Source: an uncultured Eubacteriales bacterium (GTDB lineage: Bacteria; Bacillota; Clostridia; Lachnospirales; Lachnospiraceae). Taken from it: DNA of 50,034 bases. The notes under the pieces are model-generated. The model did not search any database. It worked only from the letters and a program-made list of their open reading frames with translations, and was not told where the DNA came from. Below are positions 41,495 to 49,888 of the stretch, in pieces (position 1 is the first letter of the stretch; every line of letters starts with the position of its first letter). The DNA is taken from assembly GCA_949289145.1 (NCBI GenBank), contig CASEML010000074.1, forward strand, positions 1-50,034. Direction: 5' to 3'. The position numbers and the translations under genes were made by a program.

Positions 41495-42754
41495 ATGGAA
41501 ACATATGGATATTTGTTTGATCTGGCATTAATATTGCTGAGTACAAAATTACTTGGTTTATTGACCAAAAAATTTAATATGCCTCAGGTTGTAGGAGCAT
41601 TGTTGGCAGGAGTGATTCTCGGTCCGGCTGTTTTGGGGATTATGGGAGAAACTTCATTTATTAAGGAATTGGCAGAAATTGGAGTCATTGTATTGATGTT
41701 TTGTGCAGGAATGGAAACGGATATACAAGAATTGAAAAACAGTGGTAAGGCATCTTTTATCATTGCGTTGATAGGTGTATTGGTACCAATTGCAGGCGGA
41801 TTTGCGGTAGCATACTTTTTCAATAGGCCGGATATGATAGTGTCAGATGCCAGTGGCAGTATCTTTTTGCAGAATATATTTATTGGTGTTATTTTAACAG
41901 CCACATCGGTTAGTATTACAGTAGAAACCTTAAAAGAGATTGGTAAATTGAAAACCAGCTCAGGAAATGCTATTCTGGGTGCGGCCATCATTGACGATAT
42001 TCTGGGAATCATTGCACTGACTATCATCACTAGTGCAGCAGATCCTTCAGTGGTTATCGGAGTGGTACTATTGAAAATTGTCGCCTTTTTTGCTTTTGCT
42101 GCTGTGGCAGGTTTTCTTTTTTATAAATTTTATGTCAGCTGGTTTGAAAAGAGCGGAAAAGGGATGCATAGGCATTCCATTGTAGTTTTTGTATTTTGTC
42201 TGCTTATGTCATACGTGGCTGAGGAATGGTTTGGAGTTACTGATATTACGGGAGCTTTTATCGCAGGACTTATTATTTCCTGCACTCAGAAAACACAATA
42301 TGTAGCTGCTAAGTTTGACACATTGTCTTATCTATTGTTGTCACCAGTATTTTTTGCAAGCATCGGTTTGAAAGTTGTATTACCGGATATGAATGTTACT
42401 GTGGTTTTGTTTGCAGTAATTCTTACGATTGTTGCAGTACTCACTAAGATTGTGGGTTGTGGCATCGGAGCAAAGTTATGTAAATACAGTGGAAAAGACA
42501 GTATGCGGATTGGTGTGGGCATGATCTCCAGAGGGGAGGTTGCCTTGATTGTTGCAAGTAAAGGAGCAGTAGTAGGGCTTTTGGGAACAAATTTTCTTGG
42601 TCCCATTGTTATAGTAGTGCTGATTACTACAATTATTACACCAATTTTACTTAAGATAGCATATAAAGATGCACAAGAAGAAAACGGGCTTCCGGAGGAA
42701 GTGGGAAGCTTTGCAAAGAATTATGAAAAATTAGAGAAATATAGAAAAAATTAA
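41495..42754 (+). CDS. CPA2-family cation/proton antiporter
   Basis: 419 residues, about 12 membrane helices. Kef/NapA-type signatures: VVGALLAGVILGPAVLG (32-48), the unwound segment ATSVSITVETLKEIG, and the paired aspartates AAIIDDILGIIAL (Asp167-Asp168) expected in electrogenic exchangers. GMISRGEVALIVAS near the C-terminus is also typical. There is no RCK/TrkA-N regulatory domain. It exchanges Na+ or K+ for H+ at the cell membrane. AAAAGGAG ribosome binding site, and a terminator immediately after the stop. Confidence 0.93.
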   Translation: METYGYLFDLALILLSTKLLGLLTKKFNMPQVVGALLAGVILGPAVLGIMGETSFIKELAEIGVIVLMFCAGMETDIQELKNSGKASFIIALIGVLVPIAGGFAVAYFFNRPDMIVSDASGSIFLQNIFIGVILTATSVSITVETLKEIGKLKTSSGNAILGAAIIDDILGIIALTIITSAADPSVVIGVVLLKIVAFFAFAAVAGFLFYKFYVSWFEKSGKGMHRHSIVVFVFCLLMSYVAEEWFGVTDITGAFIAGLIISCTQKTQYVAAKFDTLSYLLLSPVFFASIGLKVVLPDMNVTVVLFAVILTIVAVLTKIVGCGIGAKLCKYSGKDSMRIGVGMISRGEVALIVASKGAVVGLLGTNFLGPIVIVVLITTIITPILLKIAYKDAQEENGLPEEVGSFAKNYEKLEKYRKN

Positions 42755-42760
42755 GACGTA

Positions 42761-42800
42761 ATTACAGCCAATCGGCATTGCTGATGGGCTGTAATGTTTT
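42761..42800 (+). terminator. Terminator after the antiporter gene
   Basis: ATTACAGCC (42761-42769) pairs with GGCTGTAAT (42787-42795), with an inner ATCGGC/GCTGAT extension, followed by GTTTT. Confidence 0.75.
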
Positions 42801-43031
42801 AAAGGAGTTAAATATTTATGGCGTTGGTGTTCCTTAAATTTAGATTTTAAATAAGGTTCGTCTTCTCTATTAGAACTGGAGAGTGGTAGAAAGAGAGAAG
42901 TCAGTGTTTTATATTTCGCCTATTTAAAAAATGCTTCTTATCATAAAGTTTGTTATAATTTAACTTATTTCCATAAAAATTAAATTATTCGAGGATAAGC
43001 AACAGATTACTAGGAGGGTGAGGTAAAACAT
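42801..43031 (+). other. Intergenic stretch with a possible ten-codon ORF
   Basis: AAAGGAG (42801-42807) precedes ATG 42818, which opens a ten-codon frame (MALVFLKFRF) ending at 42850; coding is doubtful. A TATAAT at 42954-42959 is a plausible -10 for the next gene but lacks a good -35 at 17 bp. Nothing else is recognised. Confidence 0.3.
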
Positions 43032-43385
43032 ATGGATACAACATACTATTTGTTTTTGATGGTATTCATACTATTTATTTTGGTCGATATTAGATGGCGA
43101 AAAGTAATGGTAGCCAAAAGGCTTAGAAAGAGAAAAAAAGGAAAAAAGGGGACAAAATTTATGGAGAGTTTTGCAAAGCAGTTTATAGGAAAGGAATGCC
43201 TGATTTACATTATGTCAGGAAGCTTATCTAACGTGACCGGAACAATTAAAGAGGTACAGGATGGCGGAATGTTGGTAGAAGGCAGTGATAAACAGTTACA
43301 GGTAATTAACCTTGAGTATGTAACAAGAATTATGGAATATCCGAGAAAAAAGAACGGAAAAAAGAAATTACTTGTTCAGGATTAG
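43032..43385 (+). CDS. Small membrane-anchored Sm-like protein (DUF6897-like)
   Basis: 117 residues. One membrane helix (about 5-20, YLFLMVFILFILVDI) is followed by a very basic stretch (RKVMVAKRLRKRKKGKKG). The C-terminal domain (about 50-110) has the strand pattern of an Sm/Hfq-type barrel: GKECLIYIMSGSLSNVTGTI, KEVQDGGMLVEGSD, INLEYVTRIMEYPRKKNGKK. Such domains bind RNA or assemble into rings. The family is small and conserved in Lachnospiraceae, as far as I recall. TAGGAGGGTGAGG ribosome binding site. It precedes the endonuclease IV gene by 96 bp. Confidence 0.75.
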   Translation: MDTTYYLFLMVFILFILVDIRWRKVMVAKRLRKRKKGKKGTKFMESFAKQFIGKECLIYIMSGSLSNVTGTIKEVQDGGMLVEGSDKQLQVINLEYVTRIMEYPRKKNGKKKLLVQD

Positions 43386-43481
43386 GGGAGAGAAAGAACG
43401 GAAAGAAAAATTTGATATAAAGTTTGATGTTCTAGAAGATAAGATAGAAAGTGGTTATCTACGATTAAAAAAGGAGTATAT

Positions 43482-44321
43482 ATGTTAAAAATAGGATGTC
43501 ATTTATCTTCCTCAAAAGGCTATACGGCCATGGGAAAGGAAGCGGTAAAAATAGGAGCCAATACCTTTCAGTTTTTCACCAGAAATCCAAGAGGAGGTGC
43601 AGCGAAGCCATTAGATGAAAAAGATATGGAGGCCTATGTGGAATTTTCCGGAGAGCATGAATTGGGAAAAATCCTTGCTCATGCACCATATACTCTCAAT
43701 GCGGCAGCGGCAAAGGAGGATTTGCGGGAGTTTGCGTTTCAGGTTATGAAAGATGATTTGTATCGCCTGTCTTTTCTGCCGGGAAGTATGTACAATTTTC
43801 ATCCGGGCAGCCATGTAAAACAGGGAACAGAGGTGGGAATCCGGTTGATTGCAGATCATTTAAACAAGGTATTAGAGTATAACGTAAACACTACTGTTTT
43901 ATTGGAGACTATGGCTGGTAAAGGCAGTGAGATAGGAAGAAGTTTTGAAGAAATTCAGGCAGTGATAGAAAAAACAGAGCGTAAGGATATGTTGGGGGTA
44001 TGTCTTGACACCTGCCATGTATATGATGGCGGATACGATATTGTGGGGGATTTAGATGGTGTACTAAAGGAATTTGATCAGGTGATTGGTCTGGACAGGT
44101 TGAAAGCAATCCACTTAAATGACAGCAAAAACCCTTTTGCCAGCCATAAAGACCGTCATGAGAAGATAGGAGAAGGAACCATTGGATTAGAAGCTATAGA
44201 GCGGATTATGAATCATCCGGTGCTTCGTGAATTACCATTTTACTTGGAAACACCAAATGAATTGGAAGGGTATGCAAGGGAGATAGCGTTGCTGAAGTCG
44301 TTGTATCGCGGTGATGTGTAA
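43482..44321 (+). CDS. nfo: Endonuclease IV (AP endonuclease)
   Basis: 279-residue TIM-barrel Zn enzyme that cleaves DNA at abasic sites during base excision repair. Expected metal ligands are visible: His in [11 protein letters not shown], His in ILAHAPY, His in NFHPGSH, Glu in VLLETMAG, Asp-His in [14 protein letters not shown], His-Asp in [18 protein letters not shown] and a late Glu in YLETPNE. Length is normal. AAAGGAG ribosome binding site. Confidence 0.97.
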   Translation: MLKIGCHLSSSKGYTAMGKEAVKIGANTFQFFTRNPRGGAAKPLDEKDMEAYVEFSGEHELGKILAHAPYTLNAAAAKEDLREFAFQVMKDDLYRLSFLPGSMYNFHPGSHVKQGTEVGIRLIADHLNKVLEYNVNTTVLLETMAGKGSEIGRSFEEIQAVIEKTERKDMLGVCLDTCHVYDGGYDIVGDLDGVLKEFDQVIGLDRLKAIHLNDSKNPFASHKDRHEKIGEGTIGLEAIERIMNHPVLRELPFYLETPNELEGYAREIALLKSLYRGDV

Positions 44322-44334
44322 TAGTTCGGATTAT

Positions 44335-44425
44335 TGATTAAAAGGACACTCATATCATTCTTCTAAGAAAGGCTGTTAAATGTTCTGTCTTTCTGAGAAG
44401 AATGATATGGGCGTCCTTTTAATCA
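44335..44425. repeat. 91-bp near-perfect palindrome
   Basis: Arms pair as 13 bp (44335-44347 with 44413-44425), a three-base step with one mismatch, 14 bp (CATATCATTCTTCT with AGAAGAATGATATG), one mismatch, then AGAAAG/CTTTCT, around a 17-nt loop. The stem is far longer than a normal terminator and has no U-tract. It could be a miniature mobile element or an RNase III-processed 3' end. Part of its second arm (ATGGGCGTCCT) recurs at 35520 and nearly at 49785. Confidence 0.75.
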
Positions 44426-44466
44426 CCACGTCGTTATTATACATAATTCCTAATAGACACAAAGTC

Positions 44467-44516
44467 TTGACAGTAAGTATCATTTGTATTACAATTAACA
44501 ATACAAATGATACTTA
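44467..44516 (+). promoter_or_regulatory. Promoter with a 17-bp perfect operator palindrome
   Basis: TTGACA (44467-44472), 17 bp, TACAAT (44490-44495). A perfect inverted repeat with 17-bp arms, 44474-44490 and 44500-44516 (TAAGTATCATTTGTATT and its complement), covers the spacer and runs past the -10 box, with a 9-bp centre. This is the natural operator for the GntR regulator in the operon; YtrA-type regulators are known to repress their own operons. Confidence 0.8.
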
Positions 44517-44558
44517 TTTTTATAAGCATTAATTCAAAAAATGAAAGGGGAGATTTTT

Positions 44559-45362
44559 ATGCAAATTAATTCAGTTCCAATAGCAAGCATAATAGGTATG
44601 GTGTTTTCACTTATTGTTGCCATAGGTATTCCTATTACCTTGTGTATTCTTGTGCGCTGCAGGACTAAGGCGAAGATTTCAAGCTTCTTTTTGGGAGGTG
44701 GGGTTTTTATAGTCTTTGTTTTGATATTGGAGCAGATGTTACATGGAGTTGTTTTCCTGGTCTTTGGTTCTAAAATTACGAATTATACCCTTCTGTATGG
44801 TTTATATGGCGGAGCGGCAGCTGCGTTGTTTGAAGAAACGGGACGTTTTGTAGCAATGAAGTTTTTAATGAAAAAACAGCTTACCAGAAATAATGCACTA
44901 ATGTATGGGGTGGGACATGGAGGATTTGAAGCCATACTGATTGTGGGATTGGCGTATATTAATAACATAATTACAGCGTTGCTCATCAACAGCAATCAGC
45001 TGGAAACCATGATTTCTCCTTTAAACGAAAGCCAAAGGGAAAATACGATTCAAAGTATTTCTGCTCTTTGGACAATCTCAAGTGACCAGTTTTTTGCAGC
45101 GGGGGTTGAGCGTATTTCTGCCATAATACTGCAGATTGCGCTTTCTGTTCTTGTATATAAGGCAGTCAAGAGCGGACAGAAGAAATTTTTCTTTCTGGCA
45201 ATGGGAGCTCATTTTCTGGCAGACTTTATCGCTGTGATCAGTTCAAAAATATTATCTATATGGACCATAGAATTATTGATTTTTGTTATAGCAGCCATCA
45301 CAGGCATGTTTGCCTGGAGGATTTATCAAGCAGAAGAAACAGGCGGAGAGGATTATGTATAG
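44559..45362 (+). CDS. YhfC-family (DUF2324) intramembrane protease-like protein
   Basis: 267 residues from ATG 44559 (AAAGGGGAG upstream; an in-frame ATG at 44541 lacks a site). About seven membrane helices. Conserved YhfC motifs: ALFEETGRFVAMKFLM (EE near residue 90), MYGVGHGGFEAILIVG, and FAAGVERISAIILQIALSV. The EExxR and HxxxE arrangement resembles the CPBP/glutamic intramembrane protease group; catalysis is not proven for YhfC. It is the first gene of a GntR-controlled operon with a DUF5808-type membrane protein, a set that suggests envelope-stress or small-molecule response. Confidence 0.85.
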   Translation: MQINSVPIASIIGMVFSLIVAIGIPITLCILVRCRTKAKISSFFLGGGVFIVFVLILEQMLHGVVFLVFGSKITNYTLLYGLYGGAAAALFEETGRFVAMKFLMKKQLTRNNALMYGVGHGGFEAILIVGLAYINNIITALLINSNQLETMISPLNESQRENTIQSISALWTISSDQFFAAGVERISAIILQIALSVLVYKAVKSGQKKFFFLAMGAHFLADFIAVISSKILSIWTIELLIFVIAAITGMFAWRIYQAEETGGEDYV

Positions 45363-45409
45363 CAGGTGTAAAAACATTTGAACTTATATGGTGCAGGGAG
45401 GTGCCTTTC

Positions 45410-45775
45410 GTGATTTTCAGCTTAAATATGTCAAGTGAAACACCTATTTACGTTCAGATTCGTAATCAAATTGTGCTGGGAATAGGAAGGGGAGAATTGT
45501 TGCCCGGAGAGCCTCTGCCTACCGTTAGGCAGTTGGCGGAAGATATTGGAATCAATAATATGACGGTAAACAAGGCGTACCAAATTTTAAAAGCAGAAGG
45601 ATATATTGTGATAGACAGACGCCGTGGTGCGAAAGTGGCAGAGGTGCAGAAAAGTGATACAGAGTTTAAAGAAGCTTTAAAGGATAAAATGGAGCTTGCG
45701 GCGGCAGAGGCGAAAGCCCACGGTATGGACTTTGCAGAGTTTTTGAAATTATGCGAAGGGGCATATGAAAAATAG
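45410..45775 (+). CDS. GntR-family regulator, YtrA type
   Basis: 121 residues from GTG 45410, which follows AGGGAGG; the translated start MIFSLNMSSETPIYVQIRNQ fits the YtrA subfamily exactly. The winged helix spans about 10-75 (LLPGEPLPTVRQLAEDIGIN, then NMTVNKAYQILKAEGYI, DRRRGAKV). The short helical C-terminal tail is the YtrA dimerisation module, without a ligand domain. It probably binds the 17-bp palindrome at 44474-44516 and represses its own operon until a cell-wall or membrane signal appears. The inducer is unknown. Confidence 0.93.
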   Translation: MIFSLNMSSETPIYVQIRNQIVLGIGRGELLPGEPLPTVRQLAEDIGINNMTVNKAYQILKAEGYIVIDRRRGAKVAEVQKSDTEFKEALKDKMELAAAEAKAHGMDFAEFLKLCEGAYEK

Positions 45776-45804
45776 GGGTTCTGGAGTTGAGAGGAGGGAT
45801 TATT

Positions 45805-47265
45805 GTGATTGTAGTGATGATTCTCATTGGGCTTACCAATGTTTTTATTGTGGGCTGTATGCAGGTTGCATACCGGCGAGCAGGAAAATATAAAAACAGT
45901 ATGATTATAGGCGTGACTTTAAAGGAAGAGCAATATGAAGAAAGGGAAGTGCAGCAGATAGTTGCTGCCTATAAGTCTGCCTTTAGCAAGGTGCTCATCG
46001 CAGCATATATTACGGGGGTTCTGGTTATGCTGCCGATGGAATGGTATATGTCCATCTGGCTTATATTATATATGATTTGGATATTCGGAATTATAATAGT
46101 AATACAGTGGATTTATATAAAATATCATAAAAAGCTGTACGCCTTAAAAAAATCGAAAGGCTGGATTTGCGGCAATGTAGCAAAAGAAATCACTATTGAT
46201 ACGAAATTAAGTATAGCAAAGAGCAAAATGGCGGTTTCACCCTGGTATTTTCTTCCGTCTGTTATCATTGTTTGCCTGCCTTTGTTAAGCAGTAAGTTTC
46301 GCATATATTTATCTGAAGATATAGAGGTGGCGGCAATTATTTTAGGAACCATAGTGCTAGTAAAAGCGGCATATCTTTTGCTGTATTATCTGTTTGCAAA
46401 GCGGAGAAGTGTGGTATACAGTCAGAACACGGAAGTGAACATAGCATGTAATCGTGTTACCAAAAGGGGTTTTTCTATTTTATTTATTATGGCTTCTACT
46501 GTTGACAGTATTAGTTTTCTGGTTCTTTTCTGGGATCAGATTAGTCTGGGATACATCAGTAATATTTCAGTTATCTTGTTTGTAGTGATACAGATGGGCA
46601 TCGTGGCAGGGCTTATTGTTGCACTTTGTCAGATTAGGAAAAAGAGAGATGAAATACGAAAAGCAGACGATACAGTTTGTATGGTAGATGAAGATGAGTA
46701 TTGGGAAAGAGGTTTTTATTGCAATCCATATGATAACCGGTTACTGGTAGAAGGCAGAGATAATAGCATGCATATGGAATTTAATATGGCAAAAAAATCA
46801 GCCTGGGTTATTACCGGAACTATCATATTGGGCACCGTTGGACTGCTGATATGGATATTTGTAATAACATTGCGTCTGGATTTTGTAGAAACGAAATATA
46901 TAGTGGAAGACAATCTGCAGATTGCAGCTCCTTCTTATTCTCTTACCGTGGAATTTGAAGATATCATCAGTATAAAATTAATAGAAGAACTGCCGGAGGT
47001 AAAAATGTCCAAGGATAATGGAGCAGCTACGGATCAGTATTCCATAGGACGGTTTCGCATTCGAAATCAGGGAAGGTGCTGGTTGTATGTATATCATGGA
47101 TATTCTCCTATCGTAGAGGTAAAGACAGCGGAAGCAACCATTTACTTTAACAGTAAAACAGAAGGTGTGGCAGAAGAATGTTATCGGCAGCTGCAAGAGA
47201 AAACAGGTCTAAAAACAGAAAAGGTTGGTGCAGTATATGAAGATAAAGATTTGTGGCTTAACTGA
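45805..47265 (+). CDS. Multi-TM membrane protein with DUF5808- and PH-like domains
   Basis: 486 residues from GTG 45805 (GAGGAGGG upstream). Around nine membrane helices. A cytosolic piece near 290-330 (DEDEYWERGFYCNPYDNRLL, then VEGRDNSMHMEFNMAKKSAW) matches the DUF5808 pattern of a W-x-x-G-x-x-Y-x-N-P motif before a TM. The C-terminus (about 375-480) is beta-rich and ends in a helix, resembling a bacterial PH-type domain (YSIGRFRIRNQGRCWLYVYH). Such proteins commonly follow YtrA-type regulators in Clostridia. Function unknown; a role in membrane stress or transport is assumed. It overlaps trpF by 29 bp. Confidence 0.8.
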   Translation: MIVVMILIGLTNVFIVGCMQVAYRRAGKYKNSMIIGVTLKEEQYEEREVQQIVAAYKSAFSKVLIAAYITGVLVMLPMEWYMSIWLILYMIWIFGIIIVIQWIYIKYHKKLYALKKSKGWICGNVAKEITIDTKLSIAKSKMAVSPWYFLPSVIIVCLPLLSSKFRIYLSEDIEVAAIILGTIVLVKAAYLLLYYLFAKRRSVVYSQNTEVNIACNRVTKRGFSILFIMASTVDSISFLVLFWDQISLGYISNISVILFVVIQMGIVAGLIVALCQIRKKRDEIRKADDTVCMVDEDEYWERGFYCNPYDNRLLVEGRDNSMHMEFNMAKKSAWVITGTIILGTVGLLIWIFVITLRLDFVETKYIVEDNLQIAAPSYSLTVEFEDIISIKLIEELPEVKMSKDNGAATDQYSIGRFRIRNQGRCWLYVYHGYSPIVEVKTAEATIYFNSKTEGVAEECYRQLQEKTGLKTEKVGAVYEDKDLWLN

Positions 47266-47842
47266 CAAAAAGGAGGCGGAATACTTAAACCGCAATCAGG
47301 TGGATTTTGCAGGTATGGTCTTGTTTTTCCCTAAGAGTAAGAGGAATGTTACCATAGAAGAGGCAAAGGATATTATGTCAGCCCTCCAGCCCCGGATTCA
47401 GAAAGTGGCTGTGGTAGTAGAACCCACCATAGAGCAGGTACAGGAAATAGAAAAAGCGGGATTTGATTATATTCAGATACATGGAAAATTGCAGCAGGCT
47501 GTCTTAAAACAAATACAGATACCTGTGCTGAAGGCATTTAATATAAAAGATATGAATGAATACGAAAGTTATCATAAGAATCCACTGATTGCCGGATATG
47601 TGTTTGATGCTCAGGAACCGGGCAGCGGAAAGACCTTTGACTGGAGTTTGGTGAAAGATATTCCCAGAGATGAGAAGATGTTTCTTTTGGCAGGTGGTCT
47701 TCATCCGGGCAACGTACAGGAGGCAATTACTTGTTTGCACCCTGATGGAGTGGATGTTTCCTCCGGTGTGGAATACCCGGATAAGTTGGGAAAAGACGGA
47801 GAAAAAATTGATTTGTTTGTGAAACATGCCAGAATGGTATAG
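47237..47842 (+). CDS. trpF: Phosphoribosylanthranilate isomerase
   Basis: 201 residues, the TIM-barrel isomerase of tryptophan synthesis. Conserved KICGLTDKKEAEYL at the start (catalytic Cys about 6), FAGMVLFFPKSKRNV, YIQIHG, FLLAGGLHPGNVQEA and DGVDVSSGVE (catalytic Asp in DVSSG). ATG 47237 lies inside the preceding gene (29-bp overlap), suggesting translational coupling. It is isolated from other trp genes within this window, and the regulatory link to the GntR operon is unexpected. Confidence 0.93.
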   Translation: MKIKICGLTDKKEAEYLNRNQVDFAGMVLFFPKSKRNVTIEEAKDIMSALQPRIQKVAVVVEPTIEQVQEIEKAGFDYIQIHGKLQQAVLKQIQIPVLKAFNIKDMNEYESYHKNPLIAGYVFDAQEPGSGKTFDWSLVKDIPRDEKMFLLAGGLHPGNVQEAITCLHPDGVDVSSGVEYPDKLGKDGEKIDLFVKHARMV

Positions 47843-47871
47843 GAAATGAAACCTAAAAGGAGTTGTATTTG

Positions 47872-47904
47872 AACTGACCTCTGTTAATTTGACAGAGGTT
47901 AGTT
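47872..47904. terminator. Hairpin between convergent trpF and symporter genes
   Basis: AACTGACCTCTGT pairs with ACAGAGGTTAGTT, 13 bp with one G-U, loop of 7. No U-tract on either strand, so it may be only a partial terminator. Confidence 0.5.
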
Positions 47905-47954
47905 CCGTTGAACAGCCTTTACAGTTTTATACCCTATGGAAATATGGATGTATA

Positions 47955-49610
47955 TTATTTTGTATTAGCGGCTTTTTCGGCTTTTATTACAGCCTGAAAT
48001 TCTTTCATATCTTTAGCAATTTCTCCGCTTAAAGCTAGCAAGCAGATTAAGTTTGGAATTGCCATCAGAGCATTGGCGATATCAGAGAAGTTCCAAACAA
48101 TATCCAACGCTGTAGTGGCACCCACATACACCAGCAAAGAAAAGAAAATGCGATAGATCATGTTGTATTTTGGCGATTTAAAAATATATTCAAAAGCCTT
48201 TTCACCTTGATATTCCCATCCTAAAATGGTGGAGAATGCAAAAAGGACAATACTAATGCTTACTAAGACGGCCCCAAGCCTTCCTAATACAGTCTCGAAA
48301 GCGAGAATGGTAAGTGCAGCACCTTTAATTACAGAATCATATTCGTAAGAACCGTCTTCGGTAAATATGTATTTGTTACCGGAAGCATCAGTCCAAGTGC
48401 CAGCCAATGAATCAGAGGTTTCCACAGCAGTAAGGATAATAGTAGATTTTTTGCTGTCAGTTAATGTTAATTTATCACCGTTTATTTCATAGGTATATGC
48501 GGCGCTCACATCTTTTCCGTCAGAAACATTGAAGGCTTCTACGGAAATGGTAGTGTCTGTTGCTGTATAAGCACCAGCGGCATTGGTTTCCGTGCTTCCA
48601 AGCACACCTGAACTGGCAATACAAAGACCTGTAATAGTACATACAACAATCGTATCCCAAAAGGTACCTGTCATATTAATATAACCCTGTCGAACCGGAT
48701 GATCTGTGTGTGCAGCAGCAGAGGTAATGGCAGCAGAGCCCATACCGGCTTCGTTAGAAAATATACCACGGGCAACACCGAAACGCATAGCATTCATCAT
48801 AGAGGCTGTAATAGTACCACATAAGCCGCCCCCTACAGCCTGAACAGAAAATGCCATGGTAAATATTTCTTTGATACCTGCAGGAAGATTTTCGAGATTT
48901 CCCAATATTATAATAACTCCCGCAATTACATAGAAAATTGCCATAAATGGTACTATAACATTAGAAACTTTAGAAATATATTTTATTCCGCCTACAATAA
49001 TGATTAATGCCAGGATTGTAATGACAACGCCAGTGATGATCGGTGAAATATTAAAGGTAGAATTTAAGGCTTCTGATATAGAATTTGCCTGGGTCATATT
49101 ACCAATGCCAAAGGAGGCCATCACAGCAAATAATGCAAATAACCAGCCTAAAACACTGCCTAATTTTTTATGTTTGAAGGCTTTTTTCATGGTATACATA
49201 GGTCCGCCGCTCATTTCGCCCATTTCATTTACTTCACGATATTTGATGGCAAGCATACACTCTGAAAATTTAGAAGACAGACCGAAAGCGGCAGAAATCC
49301 ACATCCAGACCAGAGCACCGGGACCGCCGGCAACCATGGCCGTTGCTACACCTACGATATTACCGGTGCCAATGGTAGCTGCCAGTGCTGTTGTTAAGGC
49401 GGAAAAAGGAGAAATATCACCTGTTCCCCCTTTCTTTTTTTGACGTGCTTCCTTGCTTAAGGTGCTTTTAATGGCATAACCTAAGTTTCTCCATGGAAGA
49501 AAGCCGGTACGAATCGTTAAAAAGATACCGGTGCCAACTAACAAGATAAGCATTACCGGTCCCCATACAAAGTCATCCATTTTAGCTAACATATTTGCGA
49601 ATGATTCCAT
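47955..49610 (-). CDS. AGCS-family sodium:alanine symporter with an inserted domain
   Basis: 551 residues from ATG 49610, which has AAAGGGG 7-9 nt upstream; ATG 49616 is too close to it. The AGCS features are clear: WGPVMLILLVGTGIFLTIRT, SALTTALAATIGTGNIVGVA, GGPGALVWMWISAAFGL, SNEAGMGSAAITSAAAHTDH and FAFSTILGWEYQGEKAFEY. The family imports alanine or glycine with Na+. Residues about 342-430 are an extra block of about 85 residues between two helices, beta-rich, with SDSLAGTWTDASGNKYIFTE then DGSYEYDS, like small lipocalin-type or DUF5640 domains. It should face outside. Without it the protein has the usual family length. Confidence 0.93.
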   Translation of the reverse strand: MESFANMLAKMDDFVWGPVMLILLVGTGIFLTIRTGFLPWRNLGYAIKSTLSKEARQKKKGGTGDISPFSALTTALAATIGTGNIVGVATAMVAGGPGALVWMWISAAFGLSSKFSECMLAIKYREVNEMGEMSGGPMYTMKKAFKHKKLGSVLGWLFALFAVMASFGIGNMTQANSISEALNSTFNISPIITGVVITILALIIIVGGIKYISKVSNVIVPFMAIFYVIAGVIIILGNLENLPAGIKEIFTMAFSVQAVGGGLCGTITASMMNAMRFGVARGIFSNEAGMGSAAITSAAAHTDHPVRQGYINMTGTFWDTIVVCTITGLCIASSGVLGSTETNAAGAYTATDTTISVEAFNVSDGKDVSAAYTYEINGDKLTLTDSKKSTIILTAVETSDSLAGTWTDASGNKYIFTEDGSYEYDSVIKGAALTILAFETVLGRLGAVLVSISIVLFAFSTILGWEYQGEKAFEYIFKSPKYNMIYRIFFSLLVYVGATTALDIVWNFSDIANALMAIPNLICLLALSGEIAKDMKEFQAVIKAEKAANTK

Positions 49611-49651
49611 AGTCATTCCCCTTTCTTTGATTTAACACACCTAAAAACGAA

Positions 49652-49688
49652 AAAAAGGATAACTAGAACAAAATCAGTTATCCTTTTT
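49652..49688 (-). terminator. Intrinsic terminator in the symporter leader
   Basis: On the minus strand AAAAAGGATAACT (49688-49676) pairs with AGTTATCCTTTTT (49664-49652) and is followed by more T. It lies between the promoter and the start codon, so it may be an attenuator. The 5' leader residues ATAACTA could pair instead with TAGTTAT of the 3' arm. Confidence 0.6.
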
Positions 49689-49707
49689 GACGCTAATAGT
49701 TATAAAT

Positions 49708-49736
49708 ATTTTATAAATATTTAATATATTTGTCAA
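49708..49736 (-). promoter_or_regulatory. Promoter of the symporter gene
   Basis: Read on the minus strand: TTGACA (49736-49731), 17 bp, TAAAAT (49713-49708). Start near 49701, about 90 nt before the start codon. Confidence 0.75.
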
Positions 49737-49784
49737 CCGTTTTTGAAAAATACTTCTATTGTAATAGTAACGATTTAAGTTTGA

Positions 49785-49804
49785 TGGGTGTCCTGCCAAC
49801 CAAT
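49785..49804 (+). repeat. Dispersed repeat copy
   Basis: ATGGGTGTCCTGCCAACCAA differs at two positions from ATGGGCGTCCTGCCAAACAA at 35520-35539. No gene is seen on either strand from 49740 to the end. Confidence 0.5.
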
Positions 49805-49888
49805 CTGTCTGAACGGTTATAATATAAATGATAGGATTGCCCCCACGACAAACGCATGAGTAAATAATTTATGAACATTTCCCTTTTT

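Noticed and set aside
41584..42030. 148-codon minus-strand frame inside the antiporter gene
   Set aside because: Antisense to conserved transmembrane motifs of the antiporter, with no ribosome binding site or family features.
42818..42850. Ten-codon leader peptide
   Set aside because: It has a good ribosome binding site but no run of regulatory codons and no attenuator after it; kept only as a note.
49000..49443. 147-codon plus-strand frame in the symporter gene
   Set aside because: Antisense shadow of the conserved AGCS coding region.
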